Shown here piece by piece: positions 35,850 to 46,700 of a DNA stretch of 64,000 nucleotides (the first letter of the stretch is position 1; every line of letters begins with the position of its first letter). This DNA comes from Trichopria drosophilae. Taxonomy: Eukaryota; Arthropoda; Insecta; Hymenoptera; Diapriidae. Both the position numbers and the translations under genes were made by a program. Below the pieces are notes generated by a model that saw nothing but the letters and a program-made list of their open reading frames with translations, ran no database searches and was not told the origin of the DNA. Location of the stretch: contig CM059586.1 of the NCBI GenBank assembly GCA_030407085.1, positions 29,189,501 to 29,253,500 on the forward strand, in the 5' to 3' direction.

Positions 35850-37400
35850 GTTCGAGTCACCAAAATTTATAAAATCAAAATTTATTATCTTTTAATATTT
35901 TGAAGCCACTTCAACAGTAAATGGTTCTTGTCATAAACAAAAACATGTTGGAATTCAGTCAAGTTGCACGCGTTCGTTCACGTCTGCAGCACATTCTACG
36001 TCTACATCTTACAGTCCAACCTGTAAGCACGCTCGTAATCTTTGGTAGAAAACGTGTTTACAACCAAGCACCTCCAAGCTCCTCTGCATACTAATGAGCT
36101 TTATGAGAGCCTAGAACGTCAAGCGTTATTAAGCTCTTATAGCGACCCTTTGATGTCACGCGACATTTATTATGCGTAATTCCATATATTCGGATCTTTT
36201 TGGAATTTGAAAAACTTTCACGTTTCACCTCCATGAAAAGTTGGGCGCCACTTTTTATTTTGCCCTATACAAAGTATTGTTGTTTTAGAAATAGTTCAAC
36301 TTGAGTGAAAGTCATAATGAGAAATTAGAACATTATGATTCACTGAAAACTGTGACATCGGGACGTAAAAACTCATCATTAGTTAGGAACTTTTCTTTGT
36401 TTGCTGAATAAGAGAAAATTGTCACATTTTTATCTCAATTTCTTTACATAAATATAGTTTGTAGTCATTTGGGACGAACACGCACGAGTCTCTGACTAAG
36501 CCTAGTTATTAGTAAGCCTCATCATCGTTCGCACGTAGGAAGATGTTTCTGCGTGACACTGGTTGATTCTATTTAGTCCTTGTTTTATCACGAATTTACT
36601 TATTTTTTAATGTTGAATAAAATTGACAACGATTTGATGAAATTTCATAACGTAATGTATTTTTTGCAAGTATTATTGATACAAATTTGTTGTACTACGA
36701 AAGAAACGATGTCACGTTTGATTCGGTTTGAAAATAATGAAAATCCGGCTAGGTAAAAAAATCGTTCTTGTCCTTACTTAAAATTAGGATCGATTGTTTT
36801 TCTATTCAAGGCGATTTTTAACGTCGACGAAAACAATTGACCGTGAGAACCATGCGAAGGATATGCGCATCTTTTTTCCCGATCTTTCATTCACGATGAT
36901 CGCGATGGCATCGTTCGCTTTATTGTTAAACGAAGATCGAGTAAAAATCGCGGGAATCAATCGACAATTTTCTATTGGATCGATATCTGGGAAGTTAATG
37001 AATAGCAAGTTGCTGCATTTTTTAGAACATTTAAGAAGGATAAAGGATCTTGTGTTTTAACAGAGTGGTACTGGTTACGACATCTAATCATTTATTTAAA
37101 CCTTGAATTTGTTCCAAATTTTAAAGAAAATTGACCCTTATCAATGTGTAGACTTATAATCCAAAGAACTAAAAATTAAGGTGCATCCAAATTATCTACT
37201 CCCACGAAGTGGAATTCTACTCTAGCAGCTTCTGCCCATAGTTACTAAAATAAATTCCGATAAAAGTTACTACAATTATTTTAATGTTCACTATCAATAT
37301 TATCAAAATTTTCAAAAATGTAAATTATATTCGCTTCCAAATTACTATTTAAATTTTTTAGCTGCAAGAAACGATTCACCATCGATTCCTTCCGTACTGT
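35850..37400. other. No supported gene
   Basis: Overlapping frames on both strands at about 36794-37060 lie in a slightly GC-richer patch, and neither has recognisable features. The rest is AT-rich and featureless. Confidence 0.4.
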
Positions 37401-37412
37401 TCCATATCCACC

Positions 37413-37715
37413 TCACGTGAGACATAGGAAGGCAAGCATAAGCGAATAATTGCGCAACTTCGTTTCTGACGAAGCCAGGAATCTGATGAAGTTTCCGGAT
37501 ACGATGTCCATTTTTAATTGCCCGGAAAAATGAATGGGGAGAGTGAATGAAATATTCATAAAATAGTAGTAAATTAGCGCCATCGCGTCGTGGAACGATG
37601 AATTAGCGAAGGACGTCTGTGCAAGGTCGTGATGTTCCGATTTTTGTTCCGCGCTGGTAACGGCAACCCCAGGATAATTTTCCTGCGCATAGTTTAACAA
37701 TTTTGCATAATCCAT
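37413..37715 (-). CDS. Hypothetical 100-residue open reading frame
   Basis: An ATG frame on the - strand with no long competing frame on either strand. The product starts MDYAKLLNYAQENYPGVAV and has a balanced composition with a hydrophobic middle (ALIYYYFMNISF). Third codon positions are about half G or C, somewhat above the surroundings. GTAAGAAT lies just before the ATG, so the segment could equally be intron DNA next to a donor. I recognise no domain or family. A frame of this size may also occur by chance in this window. Confidence 0.22.
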   Translation of the reverse strand: MDYAKLLNYAQENYPGVAVTSAEQKSEHHDLAQTSFANSSFHDAMALIYYYFMNISFTLPIHFSGQLKMDIVSGNFIRFLASSETKLRNYSLMLAFLCLT

Positions 37716-38109
37716 ATTCTTACCTACGATGGTTGTTATAATGTACTTTGAGATACATTGTATGTAGGAGACTCTACTAGATCACTCTTTACTAGAAATT
37801 CTAGTTAGATATAAGAGCAATCTAAGTTAGATCAGGAATTACGTAGGGTTATTTTAGAACACTTTATTATTTATAAAGGATGTTCCTTTAAAGTATGTAG
37901 ACTAATCCTAATTAGGTACGTTGTTGACATTTTTAGTACTTTAGTGACATTATTAAAAAATATTTGAAGGTTATTATTTGTACAGAGAGAACAAAATGCA
38001 ATTAGTAGTCTTAAATACAAAAATTATATATGACATGTTATTTTTAGAATTTGTATAATATTATGTAATTCTTTTAGGAATTTTTTAATTTCTTGACCGC
38101 TTTCTTGAG

Positions 38110-38494
38110 AATAAAAATTAAAACATAATTCTGTTGTACGGTCCTTTGACTAATAATCCTCAGGATAGAATAGAGTTTTTATTAAGACACTTTAGTTATG
38201 TTTCGGCCACTAATATGGGCCCCTTTTCAGACAAAATTTTATTCATAATTAGAAAGTTCTTGTAATTCTCTAAGTTTGAACTTTGAAGTGGCTATTAATC
38301 CAAATGTATGGATAAAGTAAACGAGTCATTGTGACGTTGCAATTAACTCGTTCACCAATTTTAACCATGTGCTTATACCTAATGCCGACTGTTGAGTTTC
38401 AAAAACTAAAGTGCCTCATTAAACCTCTATTCCATCCTGAGGATTATTAATCAAAGGACCGCACAACACCAAGACTTATGTTTTAATTTTTATT
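38110..38494. mobile_element. Foldback element with a degenerate hammerhead-like core
   Basis: The left arm (38110-38199) and right arm (38401-38494) are inverted copies: ATAAAAATTAAAACATAA, CGGTCCTTTGA, TAATAATCCTCAGGAT, GAATAGAG and ACTTTAGTT appear in both, giving about 80% identity by eye. There is no coding sequence in the 200-bp middle. The arm layout and position of the ribozyme-like core match those of the element at 27414-27819, although the arm sequences differ. Confidence 0.75.
38200..38232 (-). ncRNA. Degenerate hammerhead-like core
   Basis: On the - strand GTCTGAAAAG is followed by GGCC, a short loop, GGCC and GAAAC. The CUGA and GAAAC boxes flank a self-complementary stem as in a hammerhead, but the first box reads CUGAAAA instead of CUGANGA and the stem is displaced by two bases, so catalysis is unlikely. 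It is best read as a decayed ribozyme. Confidence 0.35.
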
Positions 38495-38844
38495 TGTATA
38501 ATATCTTCAATAAAACTAGAATTTATTCATTTTGTTGGTTTCTTATTTCGGAAGGATCATAAATAACCCAAGATTTATTTAAGAAGATCCGTCACAAATG
38601 TAAAAGACATTCAATATTGATATTTATTTCAAAAATGAAAGCACCCTTTCCACATTATCACTAAAATAAAGGACTGAGATATTAAAGATGAATTGCGAGT
38701 ACAAAATTTCATGTAAAAAGTGATATAAATAAGTTTTTTGCCAACAAACTCCGAGACCACTACGGAGGGGAATGTATGAACACAAAAGACCCCACAAAGA
38801 ACCAATAATACAGGTTTAACTGCACAAGTACACCACAAAGATCA

Positions 38845-39067
38845 CACGGAAAGAACGAGTTGGTTGGAAAAAATAACTAACTGGTTGCCTCAAACAACTG
38901 ATTTAGTGTTTTGAGATATAACAAATAAATTGGTTAGGCTTAGGCTCAATGTAATCAATTTGTTATTTCGCAATTAAATAGTTTCCTTTCTAATTAATTG
39001 GTTCTCCGTGCCAGTAAATTCCAACCAATTTACAATTGGTTTTCCTAACCGACTCTTTTTTTCCATG
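38845..39067. mobile_element. Short-motif element, AACCAATT family
   Basis: The ends CACGGAAAGAACGAGTTGGT and, inverted, CATGGAAAAAAAGAGTCGGT are imperfect terminal inverted repeats of about 27 bp that also share GGAAAA. The interior is dominated by TTGGTT, AATTGGTT and AACCAATT words in both orientations. No coding capacity. Confidence 0.6.
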
Positions 39068-39216
39068 CAGAATTTTGGTTTTGAAACGTAGAAATCCTCG
39101 CTAAAGATGCAAACCATAAAAGATTGAATTTAGAATTCATCCACACATTCTTATATAAAAGCTACGTTAACATTAAAAGAGTCGCCAGTTCTGGATTCAA
39201 CGAAATTATAGTTGCG

Positions 39217-39358
39217 GATCAAACCGGTATGGTTGAACGTGGTTTGGATAAAGCAAATGAACGATTGATTATGAAAACCAAACAAACTTCATTTGCAAGT
39301 ACCAAAAATGTTGGTTATCTGGTTCAAACCATTCGGTTGCTTCAATGTTAAATAAATT
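39217..39358. repeat. TTGGTT-rich dispersed repeat, copy 1
   Basis: AAACCGGTATGGTTGAAC, GATTATGAAAACCAAACAAA and GGTTCAAACCATTCGGTTGC follow one another and reappear in order at 41124-41268. The overlapping 75-codon open frame is a by-product of the repeat. Confidence 0.65.
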
Positions 39359-40109
39359 TGTTACTAAACTAAAGATTATAAAAAGAAAGACAAACCATAA
39401 ATGTATTTTTTAAATTCACTCTTTCTTTCTTCTTTTTAAGGCCTGACGGAAATGTATGCATCTATAGTCGGATTACAAAGACGCTGTGAGAAAATATTGA
39501 AGGGGAGAAAAAAAAATTCTCACCGAACATCGACCCGCATGCGACCAGAAACAATCGAGTTCAACGCAATATGGGCCACTTATGGGATTCTGGACGGTAA
39601 TTAAGATGCTTCCTTAATTAACGGCTTCGGCTGTTGGCGATCATTGAATTAGTACCGCTGCCCAGCCACGCTCCGTAAACTTTGCGTTAAATGAGCTTCT
39701 TGGTCGGAGGAAAACTCAAGGCGCTATCTGAACACTGTTTATCATAGTTATCATTTCGTGACTAAAAATGTAGAATTTAATGTTTTCAGAAAAATTTAGA
39801 TTTGTAAAACTGCAGACAAACTACAACCGGAAAAAAAATAACTAGGCTATTCTGACGTATTTAAGAGTTTTTACCATTTTCAGTAGTTTTTTTTTTGTAG
39901 CGGAATAACATTTTTGTTCCAAATTTGCCAAACGTAGTCCAAAGTGCTATTCATTAGATTTAAACTGTATTTTTAGTAATTCCGATAGGATTTTTTTCAT
40001 TGATTTAACGAAGCTTTTGGTAAGGTATATATGATTTTTATGCATTTAGTGAATGTGTAATTATAAGAAAAGGACTAACAAAATGAGACCGACGTTCTTG
40101 CTCCGAGTT

Positions 40110-40460
40110 CTTCTATAACGTCAAAATTTTGAGATATCCTAACCTAAAAGAGCAAAAAAATATCGTTTTTGCCAAGTAACTTCTTGTGGCAGAAGAAAAT
40201 GTTGAGTATAGAGTATACCTTTACGAAGAGTTTCGTTGTGCTGAATCCAAATCTGATCGCAGAATTGTTCTATCATATCAAGTTTTTGAGATATCCTAAC
40301 CTGAGAGTGCAAAAACCGAAAATCATAATCGTGCCTTGACGAAAATTTCGATAAGTCGATGAGAAAAAATTGAACCGGAATTACTGCAGGAGCATTTCGA
40401 AGTTGATGAAAATGGACAAAATAGTGTGAGTTTTGTACTGTTAGGTTAGGATAGCTAAAA
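40110..40460. repeat. Decayed element with three copies of a TCCTAACCT core
   Basis: GAGATATCCTAACCT occurs at about 40131 and 40291, and its inverse AGGTTAGGATAG at about 40443, each with related flanks (AAATTTT before and GCAAAAA after). The core matches that of the elements at 3.4-4.4 and 42.9-43.5 kb, so this is probably a diverged relative. No clear terminal repeats remain. Confidence 0.5.
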
Positions 40461-40971
40461 GCTTATGATAAACGGTAGAACAATTTTGCAGCCATCTTTG
40501 GATTCAGCGCATCAAAAAACTTTAGAAATTAATAAGTCCTGTTTATAGGTATAGAGATTTTTTAGCCTCTTTTTGTTGAACTCATGAGACATTTGGATTG
40601 TTGTAATTACCTCAATTTGCGTAAAGCCGATTGTTACCATATTTATCGTTCATTTATGAAGTTACCGTTGATGTCACGAAGAAAACTCATAACAAATCTT
40701 TAATGGAGAATTTGATTTTCGTCGTTTCTTTCCTGAAATTTATTTTTTTAAAAGTGATAAATACCAAATAAAACATAAAACTATATTACTAAACACTAAC
40801 ACTTTAAGCAATCATCAATCTACGAAGGTATAAAATAAAAACAGTTACTCATGATAGAAAATGTAATTGAAGTACCACAACTATTTGATAGATAGAAAGT
40901 AAAATTCAATACATTTTAAAGATGCACCATAAAATAGCAATACATACAAACTAAATTTCGATAAAGTAAAT

Positions 40972-41027
40972 TATGAATGCTATCATAATATGATAACATA
41001 ATAATAATAATAGCATTCATAGAGGTA
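40972..41027. repeat. Hairpin with perfect 12-bp arms
   Basis: TATGAATGCTAT and ATAGCATTCATA enclose an AT-rich loop with CATAATATGATAAC and an AAT trinucleotide run. Confidence 0.75.
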
Positions 41028-41123
41028 AACAGCAGAAACTACCAAAATGAAGTATTATATATTATATACCAATAGGCCAGAATTATGAGAAATCGCATAC
41101 GGGATAAAAAAAATGATATTTGC

Positions 41124-41268
41124 TGATGAAACCAGTATGGTTGAACCTCATTTGGTTGACTCCAATAAACAATTGGTTATGAGAACCAAACAAACTTGAC
41201 TTGTAGATAACAAATAAGTTGTTTATCAGGCTCAAATAATTCGTTTGGTTCAATGTTAATTAAAACTC
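41124..41268. repeat. TTGGTT-rich dispersed repeat, copy 2
   Basis: This is collinear with 39217-39358: GAAACCAGTATGGTTGAAC, GGTTATGAGAACCAAACAAA, and GGCTCAAATAATTCG then TTGGTTCAATGTTAA. Both copies are in the same orientation. Confidence 0.65.
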
Positions 41269-41488
41269 AAAATGACAGACTTGGACGAGTATTTTATAAA
41301 TGAAACCCAACAGATTATAATAATTTAAATTTTCCAATGAAACTAGTATAAGCCAATAGCAACCAAACATCAAGCAGAATTCTAGTTGCAGAATTCAATA
41401 CCATTTTCTAATGTATATATTTTGGGGTGCGTGGAATGTGATTACCCATTCGCTAACTGAACATATGTTTGCAAACAAAAAATGTAAA

Positions 41489-41616
41489 TACACTCTTAAA
41501 ATAGTACCCTTGAGTACTTTTGTCGGAAGCGAATAGACCAATTGTGGCAAGTGGAATAATCCTCTTTAGTATACAAGAGGATTTCCGCTTGCGGCAAGAG
41601 GGCGTTTAAGAGTGTA
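41489..41616. mobile_element. Small hAT-like MITE, TTGCGGCAA family, copy 2
   Basis: TACACTCTTAAA at the left end and TTTAAGAGTGTA at the right end are perfect 12-bp inverted repeats. Taking the ends as ACACTC and GAGTGT, the flanks are ATGTAAAT and ATGTAAAA, an 8-bp target duplication with one mismatch, as made by hAT transposases. The interior carries ACAAGAGGATTTCC and TTGCGGCAAGAGG as in the copy at 10461-10582. No coding sequence. Confidence 0.7.
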
Positions 41617-41619
41617 TGT

Positions 41620-42850
41620 AAAACGGGCTTTAAGAAAATTATTATTTATAACAGTTTATACAATAAAGGATTATGATAATGTTAAACAAAAAAAAAAGAA
41701 CGAAGGGGCGTAATGAACATCGCAAATACAAGTGCTAAAATATTGTACTAACAAAAAATATAAAAAAACCTGAATAAAATTTGTGTTGCAGGTGTGAATT
41801 AAAGGTAAATAATGCTGGGAAAACTCAAAATGAATGAAGTTTTATTCGGGCAAATAAAAGTCCGCATTAAAAATCTAAAAATATCAGTGCAACTTCATAA
41901 ATTCATTTAAACAACCGATTTAAACTATTATCAATTATGACCCCACGCACTAAATTAATATTCGTAAAAAAACGGTTAAAACACATCCGCCGTTAACATA
42001 TATCAAATATTAGCTTTTCCCGAAAGCCGGTTATCTCAATATTTGAAAATATTGTTTTTTTATCGCGGTTTGTAAGCAAATACAGCTGACAAAGGTCACG
42101 CTAGTAAAATCTCGTAATTCATCCCACGCTCTCTTTTTGTCTCGAGCTACAACGTGGGTACGTGACTGATTCATAGAAGCATGTGACGTCAATAGACGCC
42201 ACTGAGGACATAGTATTAGGTGGAAAATTGTGTCGTACACGAATTATTCATATATGCGTGCCATCTAATTGTCCAATTGTTTTAAACTTGAACCAATGAC
42301 TTTCACCAGAATTATGCAAGGCGAGTCCTCTTAGAGTCACTAAGATAGCTACTTTAAAAGTCAACTTTTGAATGTTTTCTTTTAATTCATTATGCCCCAT
42401 CATTTTTGGCCATAATTTTATATTCTCGATATAAACAATAAATTAAACTATTGAAAATAATTATTATGATTAGAACCAATTATGTATACAAGGAAACAAC
42501 GAGAGCATGGATGTTTCTGGAATCGTTAAGAATAGAAGAAAAGCTCTAGAAAATTTAAACAAATATCCTGTAACAATGAGTAAATGTCAACTAAATATTT
42601 AGTCCTGAAAATTGTAAATATTATAAATAAATTTATATAACCTGTTTGCCAATTTTCTATCCGATCCAGTCTATTTGGAAAAAAATACCATCTAAGATAT
42701 GTCCTGTATGTACTATATGGTATAAGTAATATAAAAAGAAATATAAACAGAGGATAAAACATCTGTTGTAAAAGATAAGTATAAAAAAAATGTGAATTGT
42801 ATAATTCTATAATTTTTGGAGAAAACATTTACTCTATTGGATTGAAATAT
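41620..42850. other. No supported gene
   Basis: AT-rich DNA. A GC-richer patch at about 42030-42240 has no recognisable coding frame, and the 100-codon frame at 42828-42526 is AT-rich and expected by chance. Confidence 0.45.
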
Positions 42851-42853
42851 ACT

Positions 42854-43528
42854 CCACAGGTGTTTTTTTTTCAAAGTGCATTTTATGTCAATTTGTTATG
42901 TATTATGTCAACATGGTTTTGTTGTTGGGAAGCTGTGAATCATTTCCGACGTAATTCTGTGGGTAGAATCCGAATCCGAAGTCAGAAATAGTCAATTACG
43001 TCAGGATTCTGAGATATTTGAGGTTATGCACTCGAAAAATGCGTTTGTTTGCTATTTTTGAGGTTATATTCAGACGACACAAACTTTTTTTTGAGTTTTT
43101 CCTCTCGTTAGATCATAAAGTACTACTCTTTCTCTTCAATACACCAATTTGAAACTACGATATTCATGTAAACAAATTTACCTTGAAATGCCCTTGGAGA
43201 ACAAACTCAAAGTCAAATTCAATGTCATGAAACCAGTATAAATATAAACAATAACAAAACATTTGGAGATTTATAACTAAAAACCCACTTCAATATTGTG
43301 ACTATTTTTTTGAAAACTATTTTTTATTGTTTTTTATCCATTTTGAATCCAACTTGTTGCATCCTTTATGTAAAACTCGTTTTTCGATAACATAACCTCA
43401 AATATCTCAAAATTCGGACGTAATGGACCAATTATGATTTCGGATTCAGATTCTGTACACAAAATGACGTTGGAAATGACCCACAGCTTCCCAACAACAT
43501 CCAAGACCCCCTTTTTGTAGACCTGTGT
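42854..43528. mobile_element. 675-bp foldback element (ACACAGG termini)
   Basis: The left end CCACAGGTG and the inverse right end ACACAGGTC start arms of about 160 bp. Both arms contain TTGTTGGGAAGCTGTG, TCATTTCC, AGAATC(C/T)GAATCCGAA, ATTACGTC and GAGATATTTGAGGTTATG in the same order. There is no coding sequence between the arms. The ACACAGG ends and the ACGTC..GAGATAT core tie it to the units at 3.4-4.4 kb. Confidence 0.75.
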
Positions 43529-43534
43529 TATTAT

Positions 43535-44630
43535 TTCTTAATTGTAATTATCATATTTATTTAAATCATTTATGAATGCGCATCACTTAAAGAGTTTTAA
43601 ATTGTATAGGAGTTATTAGTTTATATATAACAATTGGTCATTTGTTTTTGTATTAACAAACAATTTTTTATAATTGTTATAATTTTTTTAAGTGCCTAGA
43701 TACTATAAATTCAGAATCGTAACAATGGAAAAGGTTAGACGCTTATGATCGAAAAAGAAAAATGGTGAACGGTGAAAGGAATTTTGGAAACAATAAAAAT
43801 GATAAGATGATGTCACGGATAGGAAAGGATGCGAAATATTTTCCATACTTCGTTTCTTTTCGTCGTTCATATTTTCCACATCATTTATTTTAACATTCTC
43901 AACGTGAAATATGGGCGTGAAAATAAATAATTTTATTACAAAGAACGATGATAATCGTTCGATTCATTCCTGACTGCGAAGTACCCGTACGAAGACAAAT
44001 GTCATTGAAATAAAAGCGACAATTTAAAATCGGAATGATTTTATTCGATACATTTACCATAAATCACATTAACCTATAATTAACAATAATGTATGATTGC
44101 ATTGTACAAACATTCGTAGTCAGTGAAAGATATTTTCCTACAAGGTAAATCAAACATGGAATCGAGCATTCTCGATGCAGACTTAGCTTTTATGTAATCC
44201 TTTTTATTGAAATGAAACAATTCAATAATTATTAATTGTATATATTTTAAATATTTGTGATTTCAAATAGCAGTAATTTCTTTTGAACAAGTTTGGCTAA
44301 TTTATACAGGGTGATAGGAATATGTGAATCAGTTATTAATAGTCCTTTTCCTATTGCTTTAAATTTTAGTAAAATATAAATATTACTTTTTCAAGTTGAA
44401 AGTAAAATAGAAATTTTTGTTTTCGTGCATACAAATAATATACAACAAACATTGATATATCTTGTCAGCTGAAAGTAAATGTCGATAAGGCTTTTACGAT
44501 TTTAAGAACTATTTATATTACTTGTAGGTTTGCAATTTGTTTCATCTATACCCAATAAACGAGATCCTGTGCAAAATTTTCACGTATTTTCTGTTTGCAT
44601 TCGATCTGTTTCCATTTTGGAATGAACTGT
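43535..44630. other. No supported gene
   Basis: AT-rich DNA without frames or repeats worth calling. Confidence 0.5.
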
Positions 44631-44749
44631 GAGCCAAAAATTTTTACTATGCTATGACCCAGGAAATTCTACTGTATTGTGGCACAGGAATTTTTGATGT
44701 ATTGTGACACAGAAATTTTTACTGTGCTCTTGATCCAAAATTTTACATG
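44631..44749. repeat. Minisatellite, 25-bp unit, about 4.7 copies
   Basis: Units start at 44631, 44656, 44681, 44706 and 44731, exactly 25 bp apart. The consensus is close to GACACAGGAATTTTTACTGT followed by ATTGT, with several substitutions per unit, so the array is not recent. The 78-codon frame across it is incidental. Confidence 0.85.
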
Positions 44750-45010
44750 TTACTTTGGAAAAATTCAGCGAAGCAATGTAAATTTTACTTTGCCAACAAC
44801 ATGCACTGCTTTTATGGGACAGCGCGGTAATTTTTCAGGACATTTCCGTACAAAAATTCTGGGAATTTTTTCCCCGTTTATGAGATCGTACGATTTACAT
44901 AAAATGATTCAATAAACTGCAGTACCCGACCTCGAATCAACAAGTCTTGATTTAAGGCACCATTTTCATTGACGAAAGTATGAGTTCGCATGAAACCCCC
45001 ATTTTATCTG

Positions 45011-45267
45011 AAATTCTTGGGTACGGGTCAAGAAACCAAGAAATAAAAATCCGACATATCAAAAAACCGGCAATCACAAAGCCAACAATCATAAAGCCGA
45101 CAATCGAAAACCCGACAGCTCAAAAATGACTGTCCTCCTGTCGATGTGTCTGTTTTTTTATGTTTCGACTTTTTGACTGTCGGCTGTTCGACTATCAGCT
45201 TTAAGACTGTTGGTTTTTTGACCTGTCGGCTTTTGATTTGTCGGTTTTTCGACCCGCACCCAAATTC
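45011..45267. mobile_element. GTCGG-motif palindromic array element, copy 2
   Basis: The left half is an array in the CCGACA..AAAAAGCC orientation (CCGGCAATCACAAAGCCAAC and similar). The right half is the inverted array (GACTGTCGGC, TTTTTTGACCTGTCGGC, TTTGATTTGTCGG). The outer ends AAATTCTTGGGTACGGGTC and, inverted, GAATTTGGGTGCGGGTC are terminal inverted repeats. The right terminal segment at about 45228-45257 is nearly identical to 11322-11353 of copy 1, while the arrays between differ in unit number. Confidence 0.8.
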
Positions 45268-45403
45268 TTTTGAGACGTGATTCGTGTTATGAAATTAGTT
45301 TCCTCCACGAACACTATGCGGTGCACCAGTACATTAGTAAATTCGTGTAGGGTTACGAATATGCAAGTATATGTTTTTGAATTGTTTCTCTCTGTATGTT
45401 TTA

Positions 45404-45790
45404 TTAAACTAGAATAAAAGTAACGGAAAGTGGACAGGATCGAAGAAAAGGAAGGGTTAAAAATCGAAGCATCGAAACAGGGGATCCCTGGGCCTTACCG
45501 ACCATCGTAGTGATCTCCACGAAGGGGCGATATATTTTGCGATATATACATTTATATACCGGAGCTTCCGTTTCGGCACGAAAATGGGCGGTGCGTGGCG
45601 TCAGTTTCGAAATGCGCATGCATTTCCGCTGCATTCATGGCAACCCCCACCAACAATCGCCGTTCTTTATCTGTCTTTCATTTTTTTTGTACCGCGACGC
45701 TAATTATCCGCACGCATCTTTTTCGCGAGGCGTAGCATTTCGGTCTCTCCTCCGCTGAAGCTGCAGGCCTTACCAGGAATCGGTATCTCG
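45404..45790. other. CpG-rich island
   Basis: GC-rich DNA with overlapping short frames on both strands. On the - strand GGTAAGGCC, a possible donor, occurs twice, near 45494 and 45765. No frame shows a recognisable family, and a promoter or conserved regulatory element is as likely as an exon. Confidence 0.3.
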
Positions 45791-46260
45791 CAACTATACG
45801 ATTTCAATAGTGAAACCTGTTACTCTCATTGGAAGATAGATTTGCAAGGAAGAATTTTCCTAAAGTGTCTTTAACTTTCGCTTTTAAGATTGAAAGAGAA
45901 GAATTTATTAATAACAATTTTGTTTTAAAATATATAGAAAAGTTACTAACAAAATCGTACTAGAAATTTTATTAGTTGGTGGATAATGCAAATCGAAAAT
46001 TTGTTGGCTGATAATTAATTTTGAAGTCGGTTTATACTGTCGGGATAGTAGTAATAAGTTCTGCATATTGTTGTACGCTGATGTGTGGCAATGCTCAACA
46101 TTCTGATACGGTTGTATATAATCGTATAAACTGGTTATGACAGTAATCGTATTTAGATCATTTTGAAAATAAAATTCATCCAGCTTCTTGTAATAAAATT
46201 GATTAAAATATTTGAACGTGTAAAATCTACTGTTGCCGAATAACTTCAATACCATATATC

Positions 46261-46700
46261 AAAAAATCACCGCCAAAATAGACAATTGGCTCTAGCTTTG
46301 GAGATATTGAAGGTCAAAGACGGTTTTCTCGAAAAGTGGCAAAGACGATAATGTGTTTGAAGTGATACGAATTTCAAAAAGATTGTCGGATTCGCCATGT
46401 TGCAATTCTTGATTGTTTGCGTCGCATCCTATAGTATAGCTGTAAAAAATTTCAAAAAATACGATTTTTTACCCCTTTGACCTCCAATTTGGTCAAAAAG
46501 TAAATCCACATCAATATTTTCGCGTATACATTTGGATTGCGGGAAAAATCCTATCAGAATTGCCTTTTGCTGGTGAGATAACAGCATTTTTTTGGATCGA
46601 GAATTGATGCCCAAAATCGGATTTTTCACCCATTTCACATTCAATATCTCAAAAACTAGAGTCAATTGGATATGTTGGAAGTTATGCTTGGATTCTAGAG
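46261..46700. repeat. TTTGACCT / ATCGGATTTTT family, copy 1
   Basis: GTTTGAAGTGATACGAATTT, CGCCATGTTGCAATTC, ACGATTTTTTACCCC then TTTGACCT, and ATCGGATTTTTCACCCATTT then CAATATCTCAAAAA occur in this order and again at 49040-49520. GGAGATATTGAAGGTCAAAG near 46299 is the inverse of the later TTTGACCT and AATATCTC words, so the repeat is partly palindromic. Confidence 0.65.

Noticed and set aside
39124..39351. 75-codon + strand frame
   Set aside because: Lies inside the TTGGTT-rich repeat whose second copy does not keep the frame.
40110..40460. Insect telomeric (TTAGG) repeat
   Set aside because: TTAGGTTAGG occurs only once and belongs to the TCCTAACCT core of a dispersed element.
41121..41140. 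CTGATGAAACC as another hammerhead
   Set aside because: The boxes overlap with no room for stem II.
42526..42828. Hydrophobic 100-codon - strand frame
   Set aside because: Phe, Leu, Ile and Tyr excess is what AT-rich non-coding DNA gives; partly overlaps the end of a foldback element.
44679..44915. 78-codon + strand frame
   Set aside because: Starts within the 25-bp minisatellite; the open frame follows from the repeat.
45908..46255. 115-codon - strand frame
   Set aside because: AT-rich with no domain; a frame of this length is expected about once by chance in a window of this size and composition.
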